Positions 45,420 to 53,074 of a stretch of 64,000 bases of DNA are shown here, piece by piece. Every line of letters begins with the position of its first letter. The stretch's first letter is position 1. Origin of the DNA: JAEKNW01 sp963678375 (GTDB taxonomy: Bacteria; Cloacimonadota; Cloacimonadia; Cloacimonadales; JAFGVF01); the NCBI GenBank assembly GCA_963678375.2, contig OY782831.1:868001-932000 (forward strand), read 5' to 3'. The position numbers were made by a program, and so were the translations under genes. The notes beneath the pieces are model-generated. The model saw only the letters and a program-made list of their open reading frames with translations, had not been told where the DNA came from and searched no databases.

Positions 45420-45899
45420 ATGGAAGCAAAAATTGTTGATCTACCAAAACTCTACTTCATAGGTCTAAAAGCTGAACTCACAATGAAAGAAACTAATGAA
45501 GTTTGTCCTGTTCTCTGGGGAGACTTAATGTCCAAATCTCATGATTTAGCAGATAACCAAGACTTAATGTGCATTGCAGCTTGTAGTGCTCCTGAAAATT
45601 GTGGAGAAAATGATACTTTTACATATATGGCAGGATTTGCATCAGATAAGCCTCTGCCCCCCAAGGAAGGTTTCATTTCTCATGAAATAACTGCTTGTAA
45701 ATATGCTGTATTTACTCATAAAGGTTCTGTTGAAACAATGGGAGAAACTTATGATTACGCTTATAATAAGTGGTTACCTAACAGTCAATACAAGATTAAA
45801 TGGCATGAAGACTTAGAGCTTTATGATGAAAAATTTAACCCTAATGATGTTGAAAATTCTGAAATGTACATTTACATACCTATTCAAGAAAAATCTTAA
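45420..45899 (+). CDS. GyrI-like / AraC effector-binding domain protein
   Basis: This 159-residue protein consists of a stand-alone effector-binding fold of the SOUL/GyrI type. Landmarks are EAKIVDLPKLYFIGLKAELTM, CPVLWGDLMSK, AACSAPEN, a conserved-looking ACKYAVFTHKGSVETMGETYDYAYNKWLP and the ending EMYIYIPIQEK. There is no DNA-binding domain, so it may bind small molecules or inhibitors as GyrI/YtfG-type proteins do. The start at 45420 is preferred because AAAGGAGAT precedes it; a longer frame begins 15 codons upstream without such a site. It appears to be a single-gene unit. Confidence 0.8.
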   Translation: MEAKIVDLPKLYFIGLKAELTMKETNEVCPVLWGDLMSKSHDLADNQDLMCIAACSAPENCGENDTFTYMAGFASDKPLPPKEGFISHEITACKYAVFTHKGSVETMGETYDYAYNKWLPNSQYKIKWHEDLELYDEKFNPNDVENSEMYIYIPIQEKS

Positions 45900-46334
45900 A
45901 AAATATGAAGCTTAAAATATACGAGATTAAGTTAATTCTTTAAGTCTATTCTCCATTATGAAGATTCATAAAAAAATATTTCTTCTCAACTCCAACCCAG
46001 TTGGTCTGTGACTGTTATAACTTATGCACGACTCAGACTTCCCCCTCCTTGAGGGGGATAACTGGGATTATATCTAAACTAATTGGGAAGACGTCTACCT
46101 ATTGATCGGGAAGCGGGTGCATGCTAGTATTGCTTCTTCATTGCTACTATCCCCAAAAAGTCTTGGGATACAATGGGATAGTAATAATAAAGATAGTAAA
46201 ATAGAATATATTTTGACATCGAGACTCTGATAAATTAGTCACAATAACACTTAGAAAAAAAGATAATATCACTTTCCAAGATATCTCAATGTAGGTTAAG
46301 GCAATTTCAAAAAAATATCAAAAGTATCTTTACT
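45900..46334. other. Intergenic region of about 435 nt with decayed repeat modules
   Basis: No gene was seen. It holds a G/C-rich hairpin CCCCCTC-CTT-GAGGGGG (46041-46057) followed by GATAACTGGGAT, which resembles 62441-62475. A long hairpin at about 46138-46192 is related to the 11715 and 62310 hairpins. The region lies between convergent genes, so the hairpins could also serve as terminators. Confidence 0.6.
46138..46192. repeat. Dispersed hairpin repeat (module i), diverged copy D
   Basis: Core arms TACTATCCC (46145-46153) and GGGATAGTA (46175-46183) are perfect complements. Outward, TTCATTGC faces ATAATAAA with mostly paired or G-T positions, so the full stem approaches 17 bp. The arm sequence aligns with TTGATTGTTACCATCC at 11715 and GATAGTAACAATCAA at 11756-11770. 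Confidence 0.6.
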
Positions 46335-46808
46335 CTAATAAATCTCTGTATTATTCAAGAATAAATCCTCAAATTTGGCTTTTATTTTATGGTAATGGCT
46401 ACCTTTCCAATATACTCTTCCACATTTTTTACAGATTTTAAATTCATTAAAAGTAGCTTTAACTTGAACAGGGATACGATTTAAAATCTTAGATTTTGAA
46501 ATATCTGTTAAAACTTCATTGTCCATAGGGCATCTTGTAAAAATCGCATCTTCATCAAAAACTAAGAAACTTTTTATTTCTTCCAGTTGCTTATCTATCT
46601 TATTGCTGTGAATATATATTTTGTTAAAAGGCAAAGGGTGATTCAAAACATCTTTAGATCTGCTAATAATTAATCGATTTTCTTTATCAGCAATTCTAAT
46701 TAATTTAAGCAGAGAGATGGATTTTATAACTTTACTATCATAACCTAACAGTCTCAACCATTTAGCTAACCTTTGAGTATCAACAGTAAGAATAAATTTT
46801 GCTTTCAT
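46335..46808 (-). CDS. Mut7-C RNase-domain protein
   Basis: This 157-residue protein belongs to the Mut7-C family, a PIN-like fold with a C-terminal zinc ribbon. The N-terminal part has ILTVDTQRLAKWLRLLGYDSKV and IISRSKDVLN with the conserved acidic and Arg residues. The ribbon has TRCPMDNEVL and CKKCGRVYWKGSHYHKI. It probably cleaves or binds RNA, though the role in bacteria is not well defined. The gene begins 7 bases after the metalloprotease stop, so the two form an operon. Confidence 0.87.
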   Translation of the reverse strand: MKAKFILTVDTQRLAKWLRLLGYDSKVIKSISLLKLIRIADKENRLIISRSKDVLNHPLPFNKIYIHSNKIDKQLEEIKSFLVFDEDAIFTRCPMDNEVLTDISKSKILNRIPVQVKATFNEFKICKKCGRVYWKGSHYHKIKAKFEDLFLNNTEIY

Positions 46809-46815
46809 CTTCTTT

Positions 46816-47496
46816 TTAATCTCTCATATTTCTTAAGAAGAATAATCTAACGACTTGAAGTAGGGCCATAAGAGCAGCAGCAACATAAGTTAAAGCTGCA
46901 GCATTAAGAACTTTTTTTACTCCAGTCATCTCATTTGGATCAATTACGAATCCTTGACTTAACTGTTTAAAAGCTCTCTGTGAAGCGTTAAATTCAACAG
47001 GTAAGGTTGCTAACTGGAATAGAAATGCAGCAAGGAAGAAGATGATACCTAAATCCATTAGAATTGGAGTGCTAAAGAAAAATCCCAAAAAGAAAAGAGG
47101 TAAAGCGGCAGTTGAACCAAATCTTGCCATTGGAAAGATTGAATGTCTTACTTTCAAAGGAAGATAGCTATGAGCATGCTGGATAGCATGTCCAACTTCA
47201 TGAGCTGCAATAGCTAAAGCTGAAACTGTCTGACCATAAAATATATCATTCGATAGCTTTACTTCTTTCTTTTTTGGATCATAGTGATCAGTTAGCTCTC
47301 CATCAACTGGTAAAACCTGGACATCATTAATCCCATTTTTTTGTAATATATGTTGAGCTACTTCAGCACCTGTCATTTTTATATTGTTAGGTATTCTCTT
47401 ATATTTTCGATAATTATTTTTAACTAATGAGTTAGCCCAGAGAGCTAAAATTATAGCCGGCACTATAATTACCATTGTTGGGTCAAAAAAGAACAT
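46816..47496 (-). CDS. YugP-type membrane zinc metallopeptidase
   Basis: This 226-residue membrane protein of the Zn_peptidase_2 family has an N-terminal helix (MVIIVPAIILALWAN) and the zinc-binding motif AIAAHEVGHAIQHAHSYLPL (HEVGH with both His and catalytic Glu). Two further hydrophobic hairpins and the family motif LPVEFNASQRA follow. The conserved GAEVAQHILQKNGINDV near residue 45 is also seen. Substrates are unknown. AAGGAGAA precedes the ATG. Co-transcribed with the Mut7-C gene. Confidence 0.93.
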   Translation of the reverse strand: MFFFDPTMVIIVPAIILALWANSLVKNNYRKYKRIPNNIKMTGAEVAQHILQKNGINDVQVLPVDGELTDHYDPKKKEVKLSNDIFYGQTVSALAIAAHEVGHAIQHAHSYLPLKVRHSIFPMARFGSTAALPLFFLGFFFSTPILMDLGIIFFLAAFLFQLATLPVEFNASQRAFKQLSQGFVIDPNEMTGVKKVLNAAALTYVAAALMALLQVVRLFFLRNMRD

Positions 47497-47570
47497 TTCT
47501 TATTCTCCTTTTCTTCTTTTTAGCAATCTTGCAAATAGCTTGCTAATTTGTCAATACTTTTCTTCGCCTC

Positions 47571-47604
47571 TTAAACCCAGATAGTGTAGTAGAGCTTTAG
47601 TAAT
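47571..47604. repeat. Dispersed intergenic repeat (module ii), copy B
   Basis: The segment beginning TTAAACCCAGATAGTGTAGT and ending GCTTTAGTAA matches 62384-62419 at most positions (with one gap). It is followed about 105 bases later by module iii, in the same order and orientation as at 62.4-62.55 kb. Confidence 0.65.
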
Positions 47605-47708
47605 ACTTCGCTAAAGCTACGCATCACAGGTGAATTGCAGATTATTCTAACAAAATAGCTTACAGAATTTTGACGCATATAACTTATATATTCGGAAAAA
47701 TTATGGAT

Positions 47709-47745
47709 CTTACTTTTGCAGAAGAATATAGTGCTATTCACAAAG
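47709..47745. repeat. Dispersed 37-bp intergenic repeat (module iii), copy B
   Basis: Identical to 11893-11929 except for one G-to-A change, and clearly related to 62519-62554. The flanking ACGCATATAA and AAAATTATG upstream are shared with the 62.5 kb copy. Confidence 0.85.
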
Positions 47746-47775
47746 GTTTACTGCATTATTTAGGTTAAAAAATGA

Positions 47776-47801
47776 ATAAGCTCGACAGATGCCGAGCTTA
47801 T
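47776..47801 (-). terminator. Terminator of the tricorn-like protease gene
   Basis: A perfect 9-bp stem ATAAGCTCG / CGAGCTTAT has an 8-base loop. On the minus strand it is followed by TCATTTTTT. It lies about 50 bases beyond the protease stop. Confidence 0.85.
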
Positions 47802-47851
47802 AATTATTGCTATTAAAATCTTGCTATTAATTTTGATACTTCACGATTAGT

Positions 47852-50800
47852 CTAATCTAAAAGATATTGGATTGCCGTTTCCAACTGCTTATCGTTATCG
47901 TTAATATAATCTTCAGGAGTGAGTTCAACTCTTATATCAGGTTGAACCCCATTACCTTCCATATTTGTGCCACTTAAAGTCCACCACCCTGACCTAGGTA
48001 ATCTCAATGAAGAACCATCAAAGAGGTCAATATCAATTGTACCGATAACCGAACCTGAGGTAGGCATTCCAATAATAGTACCAAGTTTTTGTTCTTGCAC
48101 AAGATGAGGGAATACTTCAGCATCAGAAAAAGAATCCTCATCAATTAGGACCACAATAGGTTTATCATAATAACGAGCAGGTGTTTTAGTTTTCTTAAAA
48201 CCCCAAGATCTATAAGAAGAGATTGAAAGTGGTCTTTTACGAATAGCTTCTACTAATTCTTCACTAATATTACCACCCCCGTTACCTCGTACATCAATAA
48301 TAAATCCATCTTTTTTAATATTATCATTCCAAAAATCTTCTAAGAATTTACTATAAGCGGCACTATTCATTCTTCTAATATGAAGATATGCTAATTTACC
48401 ATCAGATACATCATCAACAATTTCTCTGCGTCTGTTAACCCAGTTGTTGTACTCTAAATCGTAGTTATGTCTCCAATCAAAGCCCTGAACCCAAACATCA
48501 AAGGCATCTTCTTTGGCTTTTTTTAAACTAAGTTTTATTTTGCGATCCAAAGTGTTAAAAAAGAGAGGTGCGATATCTGTTTCAGCTTCAATTTCTTGGT
48601 CATTAACAGCCAAAAGAATATCACCTTCTTCAATATTATAGAAGTCTTTAAGGCTAGTTCCATCGTAAACTCTTCTTATTTTTACACCTTTACTGAGTCT
48701 GTCTGAAAGATCGAATTCAACACCGATATAACCAGTTCTATAAGAAAAAGTTGACTTATATGATTTTGGAGAAAAACCTGTATGAGAGGCATTTACTTCA
48801 CCGATCATTTCTTCAACGATATTCGATAATATTTCTTCATCGTAAACATACTCAAGATAAGGTTGGTATTTTTTATAAATCTTATCCCAGTTTACTCCGT
48901 GCATATCAGGATCATAAAAATTAATACCAAAAACTCCCCAAACTTCTTTAAAAACCTGTTTTCTAACATTATCAATATCATACTCATAGAAGAAGTTATT
49001 TTTAATTTCCCCACTAGCTCTAGTTTTTAAATCATAAGAATTTAGCTTCATTCCATCGTTGTAATAATAGATATTTGATTTATTGTTATAAGAGAAAAAA
49101 GTTCTGTCATTGATAGAGGTAAGTTTATCTTGATTCTCACCATCATAATTTGTTTGATATAAGTTAGTACTTCCATTTGAGTTTGCAAAATAGATTGTAG
49201 AATCGTTAACAACTGAAAGTATATAGTTGTAACCTGGTAGAGAGACTATAGTAGAGATCCTAGACTCTACACCTTTAAGAGAAATGTTAAGTTCAGGATA
49301 GTCTTGCTTATCTTTATTATTGCTTTGATTTTCTTCATCCTCTTTATCCTTGCTACTAATAATTTTGTCCCAAGGGTCAGTGTAGTCTGCTAACTTGTCA
49401 AAAGGTCTGAGATCTATTCGTTTAATATCACCTGATTCACTGAAGAAAAGAGTCTTGTCATCCTTACCCCAGGCTAGGTTATAAAAAGATTTATAGGAGT
49501 TATAAAGGAGATATGATTCGTTAATAACAGTATCACGGAGATATAAATACGATACTCTTTTTTCTATATCATATTCAATATAAGCAACATAGCGAGAATT
49601 TATTCTATCTGCATACTCTGTAATATTGTAGTTATTAAAACTAATAGGGGTAAAGTAAGTAAAAGTTGAATCTGCTATTGCAACTTGTGGTTTATCTCTA
49701 TCTACGTAGTAGTCAATAACAAAATTACCTGCTTCGGTTTCAGTTATTGAGGAAATTGCATAATCTTCACTCCAATTAACTATTTCAAAGCTTTCTGGGT
49801 CATCTATAGTAAATTTATAGATTTTACCTTCTCCTCTTTCTCTTCCCACTACAACAACTGTCTTGTTGTCTCGTAATATTTTTATTCCATTAATTGGTAG
49901 TTGATTGTAAGTTATTTGCTTTACTGGTCCACCTGCTGCAGGCATCATAAAAAGGTCATATTCATAATTAAAGACTACAAAGTCGTCATTCCTGGATACC
50001 TCAAAGTCTGTAAATCCATTAGTTACATATCTACGAATCATATTATCACTATCATGATTTTCTCTGATATCGATCTCTAGTTTTCTTAGTTTACCTGTTT
50101 CAGTAGAAGCATCATATATCCAAATTTCGTCAAATTTCTCGAAAGCAATTATATCTCTTGTCTTAGCTATTGAGATGTCTCTCACTGACCAGGTTGAGAA
50201 ATTTGTTAGTTGTTCTTCATTCTTGAAATCAAAGTTGTCTGTTCTAAATAATTGGAAAATTTCTCCATCAGATTTAGCATAATAAAGTCTATTTGGAATA
50301 GTTCTTGATAATTCAGGATATCTTTCAGTAATCTCATTATCAGTTAGCTTTTCATACTTATCACTCTTGATATCATACTTCCAAAGTTCACCATCAGTGG
50401 ATCCTCTATAAGCTTCACGATATGGATCTCCTCTATCAGAATAGATGATCACTTTACCATCTTCACTAATCGTAGGAAAAGAACCTCCAATTGGTGTTAT
50501 TTCAACATCTCTCTTCCCCTCTAAGTTAACTCGGTAAAAAGCAGAACCAAGACGTGCTGAGTATTTACTTCCAAGTAAAGATTTGCCATTAGGAAACCAG
50601 TCTAATAACGCTATGTTTGCACCACTCACTTTACTTATCTGTCCACCCATGGCAGGTATAGTATATATTGCTGTATAACCATCTTTAAAATAATTAAAGG
50701 CTATTGTTTTACCATCTGGTGAAAAAATTGGGCTTGAAACACTTGCATCACTATCGGTTAATCTAATAGCTGTTCCACCATTAATAGGAACTTTCCATAA

Positions 50801-50932
50801 GTCACCACGATATACAAAACCAATTTCAGAACCATCAGGAGAAACAGTTGGATCCTTAGCAAAATGTGGCTCAAAAGCTGCCATCAATAATGCCATAATC
50901 AATAACAACCCTACTAATACAATTTTCTTCAT
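47852..50932 (-). CDS. Tricorn-protease-like S41 peptidase, exported
   Basis: This 1,026-residue protein has a signal peptide (MKKIVLVGLLLIMALLMAAFEPHFAKDPTVSPDG). Residues 20-540 form TolB/WD40-like propellers (VSPDGSEIGFVYRGDLWKVPINGG, SSPIFSPDGKTIAFNYFKDG), as in tricorn. A charged, low-complexity linker (about 530-545) precedes the tricorn C1/PDZ/S41 core. PDZ is near IRRVYDGTSLKDFYNIEEGDILLAVN. Catalysis is near FIIDVRGNGGGN and VVLIDEDSFSDAEVFPHL, where the nucleophile Ser falls at about 934. It probably trims peptides in the periplasm, which suits an amino-acid fermenter. GAGGAT precedes the ATG; the DUF342 gene ends 7 bases upstream, so they are likely co-transcribed. Confidence 0.92.
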   Translation of the reverse strand: MKKIVLVGLLLIMALLMAAFEPHFAKDPTVSPDGSEIGFVYRGDLWKVPINGGTAIRLTDSDASVSSPIFSPDGKTIAFNYFKDGYTAIYTIPAMGGQISKVSGANIALLDWFPNGKSLLGSKYSARLGSAFYRVNLEGKRDVEITPIGGSFPTISEDGKVIIYSDRGDPYREAYRGSTDGELWKYDIKSDKYEKLTDNEITERYPELSRTIPNRLYYAKSDGEIFQLFRTDNFDFKNEEQLTNFSTWSVRDISIAKTRDIIAFEKFDEIWIYDASTETGKLRKLEIDIRENHDSDNMIRRYVTNGFTDFEVSRNDDFVVFNYEYDLFMMPAAGGPVKQITYNQLPINGIKILRDNKTVVVVGRERGEGKIYKFTIDDPESFEIVNWSEDYAISSITETEAGNFVIDYYVDRDKPQVAIADSTFTYFTPISFNNYNITEYADRINSRYVAYIEYDIEKRVSYLYLRDTVINESYLLYNSYKSFYNLAWGKDDKTLFFSESGDIKRIDLRPFDKLADYTDPWDKIISSKDKEDEENQSNNKDKQDYPELNISLKGVESRISTIVSLPGYNYILSVVNDSTIYFANSNGSTNLYQTNYDGENQDKLTSINDRTFFSYNNKSNIYYYNDGMKLNSYDLKTRASGEIKNNFFYEYDIDNVRKQVFKEVWGVFGINFYDPDMHGVNWDKIYKKYQPYLEYVYDEEILSNIVEEMIGEVNASHTGFSPKSYKSTFSYRTGYIGVEFDLSDRLSKGVKIRRVYDGTSLKDFYNIEEGDILLAVNDQEIEAETDIAPLFFNTLDRKIKLSLKKAKEDAFDVWVQGFDWRHNYDLEYNNWVNRRREIVDDVSDGKLAYLHIRRMNSAAYSKFLEDFWNDNIKKDGFIIDVRGNGGGNISEELVEAIRKRPLSISSYRSWGFKKTKTPARYYDKPIVVLIDEDSFSDAEVFPHLVQEQKLGTIIGMPTSGSVIGTIDIDLFDGSSLRLPRSGWWTLSGTNMEGNGVQPDIRVELTPEDYINDNDKQLETAIQYLLD

Positions 50933-50939
50933 TTTATCC

Positions 50940-52211
50940 TCATCTTAAATTTATTATCTTTTTATTATCATAACTATTGTCTGTAATAGTTAATGATTCT
51001 TTTAATATTTTTAGTCTAACTCCCCTAGATAACTCTCCTCTTGCTTCTATCATTAAGGCTGCGTTATTCTCAAGTTCAATAGCCTCCTCAACCTTATCTG
51101 ATAGAAGTTCTTCTAGTTGTTTAATTTCCTTTTTAATGATTTTAACCTTATCATTTTCTATATCATTCTCATTAAAATAGACTAGTTCTCTAGTTAATAT
51201 CATCAGCTGTTCTTTAGTATATGGACTAACAGTGATTTCTAGCTCAGAATATGAATCACTTTCATTAGCAACTTTGTTAACTTGGATCAATTTTGAACTT
51301 TGAAGGTTAGACGCAATAACTTCTGCTCTATCTTCTAATATTATAGAATCTTCACCTACTAGTTTGGAATAATAAACATTTCCTGTGACTACTAGATTCT
51401 TTCCTGAAAATACTTTAGAGTTTTTAATCTCCTTACATTTTATAGAGTTTGGTGAAGTTACTCCAGCACCATTACAATTATCAAGCTTACCAGTAATTTT
51501 TATTCCATGTTCTGCATATAGATTACTACTAGTTACATCACCTTCAACATTGAGTTCACCCACTACCCTAATATGACGAACATTATCAACATTCCCCTTA
51601 ATAGTAAGATTACCCAAAATATAGATATTACCGTACTCACGACTAATATCATGATTAATATGTAGGTGATTTATAATGTTATACTTTCCATCACTATCCA
51701 GTGATAGATAACCATTTTTTGTAGCGATATATTCTCTGGAATTAAGATCAAAGTCAAGATTTTTCCCTTTATATTTATCTATAATACTGTTCCTACCTTC
51801 TGAGGTCAACAAGTATTTACCATAGACATCTTTCCGACTAAACATATCTTCATCGTAAGATAATTTTCCAATAGCAGAACCTTTTTGAATATATACTAAT
51901 TTGAAAATGCTAGTCTCGTTTAAAGGTGTTTTAGGATATAACAACTCCTGACTATCATAATATAGTTCTAACTTAACCTCTTGGTCAATTCTTGCTACTT
52001 CAGCTATTTTGAAAGGATGGTATAATTCTTTAGGACCCTCTTGATCTATAGAACTTATAAAACCATTTTCAAGTCCGGCCTTATCAATTAGTTCTAAAAT
52101 CTCTTCCTGTGCTATAACACCACTATCTCTCTTAATCGTCATCGTAGCACAGAGATGATTTTCAGTTACTTCTATTATGACATCTTCTCGATTATTAGTG
52201 TATCTTTCCAT
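50940..52211 (-). CDS. FapA/DUF342 family protein
   Basis: This 423-residue protein of the DUF342 (FapA-like) family has an N-terminal alpha/beta part (about 1-110) and the family core opening KYLLTSEGRNSIIDKYKGK. A right-handed beta-helix of short hydrophobic repeats follows (IYILGNLTIKGNVDNVRHIRVVGELNVEGDV, VFSGKNLVVTGNVYYSKLVGEDSIILEDRAEVIASNL), then a C-terminal coiled coil (about 340-395). In Vibrio FapA controls FlhF-dependent flagellar polarity, but no flagellar gene is present here and DUF342 proteins are broader. It overlaps the end of pgeF by 17 bases and has TAGGAAT upstream. Confidence 0.85.
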   Translation of the reverse strand: MERYTNNREDVIIEVTENHLCATMTIKRDSGVIAQEEILELIDKAGLENGFISSIDQEGPKELYHPFKIAEVARIDQEVKLELYYDSQELLYPKTPLNETSIFKLVYIQKGSAIGKLSYDEDMFSRKDVYGKYLLTSEGRNSIIDKYKGKNLDFDLNSREYIATKNGYLSLDSDGKYNIINHLHINHDISREYGNIYILGNLTIKGNVDNVRHIRVVGELNVEGDVTSSNLYAEHGIKITGKLDNCNGAGVTSPNSIKCKEIKNSKVFSGKNLVVTGNVYYSKLVGEDSIILEDRAEVIASNLQSSKLIQVNKVANESDSYSELEITVSPYTKEQLMILTRELVYFNENDIENDKVKIIKKEIKQLEELLSDKVEEAIELENNAALMIEARGELSRGVRLKILKESLTITDNSYDNKKIINLR

Positions 52212-52902
52212 TAAGTATTCCTATAATTGATAATTGTCTTTCTCTTGTTTTATCTCTTCTGTATGACTTGTATTGAATATTCTCAAAGGTACATTCATTA
52301 CTGCATATTAAATTTTCTAAAGGCAATCCCATAGCAAGAACATCCCTTATAATTACCTTTTGCATATCAATTCTGCGGTAATCTTGTTCAATATTAGTAT
52401 ATGCTACGAAGTCGTCAAAAATATCCTTAGAAACCTGATAATTTTTACCTCTAATTGCTGGACCTATCATTACAACTAAATCAGATAATAAAACTTGATA
52501 ATTTTCTAACATTGTTTTCAAAAGCTCTTTTATTATCCCATTTCTTGTCCCATTTCTTCCAGAGTGGCAGGCACCTACAAGATCTTTATTTTTTGAATAC
52601 ACTAATATTGGAGTGCAATCGGCTCCTTTAATGACTAAAAAAGCATTTTTTCTATCAGTAACAAAGCCATCAACATGAGGGACTTCAGGTTTAGTACTAT
52701 GAAAACCAGAAGCTAAATCCTCTTTTTGGATGATTCGAATATCTGATGAATGAGTTTGTTCTGCCATAATTAACCATTCATGTGGCACTACCATATCATC
52801 TATCAAGATGTCTCTTTTCTCTTGCTTAATTAGAGACAAACTATCATATTTATTACCAAATGAGTAATATATATTTGGATTTAATGCTTTTTTTAACTTC
52901 AT
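52195..52902 (-). CDS. pgeF: Peptidoglycan editing factor PgeF (YfiH, laccase-like fold)
   Basis: PgeF removes wrongly incorporated L-Ser from muropeptide precursors. The 235-residue chain (from the ATG at 52900-52902) has the family pattern: an N-terminal strand region with YYSFGNKYDSL, a QTHSSDI loop, KGADCTPILVYSKN with the metal-binding Cys, GACHSGRNGTRNGIIKE with the His, and MIGPAIRGKNYQVS. The usual HAGWRG appears as HSGRNG and GPCI as GPAI, so conservation is imperfect. A GTG 16 codons upstream (52950) is the longer alternative, but the extra residues are Lys-rich and overlap a TTGACA. It overlaps the DUF342 gene. Confidence 0.85.
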   Translation of the reverse strand: MKLKKALNPNIYYSFGNKYDSLSLIKQEKRDILIDDMVVPHEWLIMAEQTHSSDIRIIQKEDLASGFHSTKPEVPHVDGFVTDRKNAFLVIKGADCTPILVYSKNKDLVGACHSGRNGTRNGIIKELLKTMLENYQVLLSDLVVMIGPAIRGKNYQVSKDIFDDFVAYTNIEQDYRRIDMQKVIIRDVLAMGLPLENLICSNECTFENIQYKSYRRDKTRERQLSIIGILNGKIH

Positions 52903-53012
52903 AATAATAAACAAAATAGACTTTGTTTTTTTGTCAATTTTTTTTATCACTTATAGTGCTAAATTACAAAATCTTACTTCTAGGCTACGAAAAATAGTTG
53001 CGCACAAAAGAT

Positions 53013-53033
53013 AAGCCCTGCTCAGCAGGGCTT
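53013..53033 (-). terminator. Terminator of the large secreted protein gene
   Basis: A perfect 9-bp stem AAGCCCTGC / GCAGGGCTT with a TCA loop lies 42 bases beyond the stop. The T-rich tail on the minus strand is short (TATCTTTT). Confidence 0.8.
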
Positions 53034-53074
53034 AATAATCTATTTAAAGCTAATCAAAGTCTTGATTAATAACT

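Larger units (their letters stand above)
47497..47851. other. Intergenic region of about 355 nt with repeat modules and a terminator
   Basis: No gene was seen. It contains repeat module ii (47571-47604, related to 62384-62419), repeat module iii (47709-47745) and the terminator at 47776-47801. The metallopeptidase promoter should lie at its left end. A 21-codon frame over the repeat (47703-47768) lacks a ribosome binding site and is not called. Confidence 0.6.

Noticed and set aside
47703..47768. A 21-codon frame (ATG to TAA) over repeat module iii
   Set aside because: No ribosome binding site, and the other copies are not open in the same way; it is better explained as repeat sequence or a decayed gene end.
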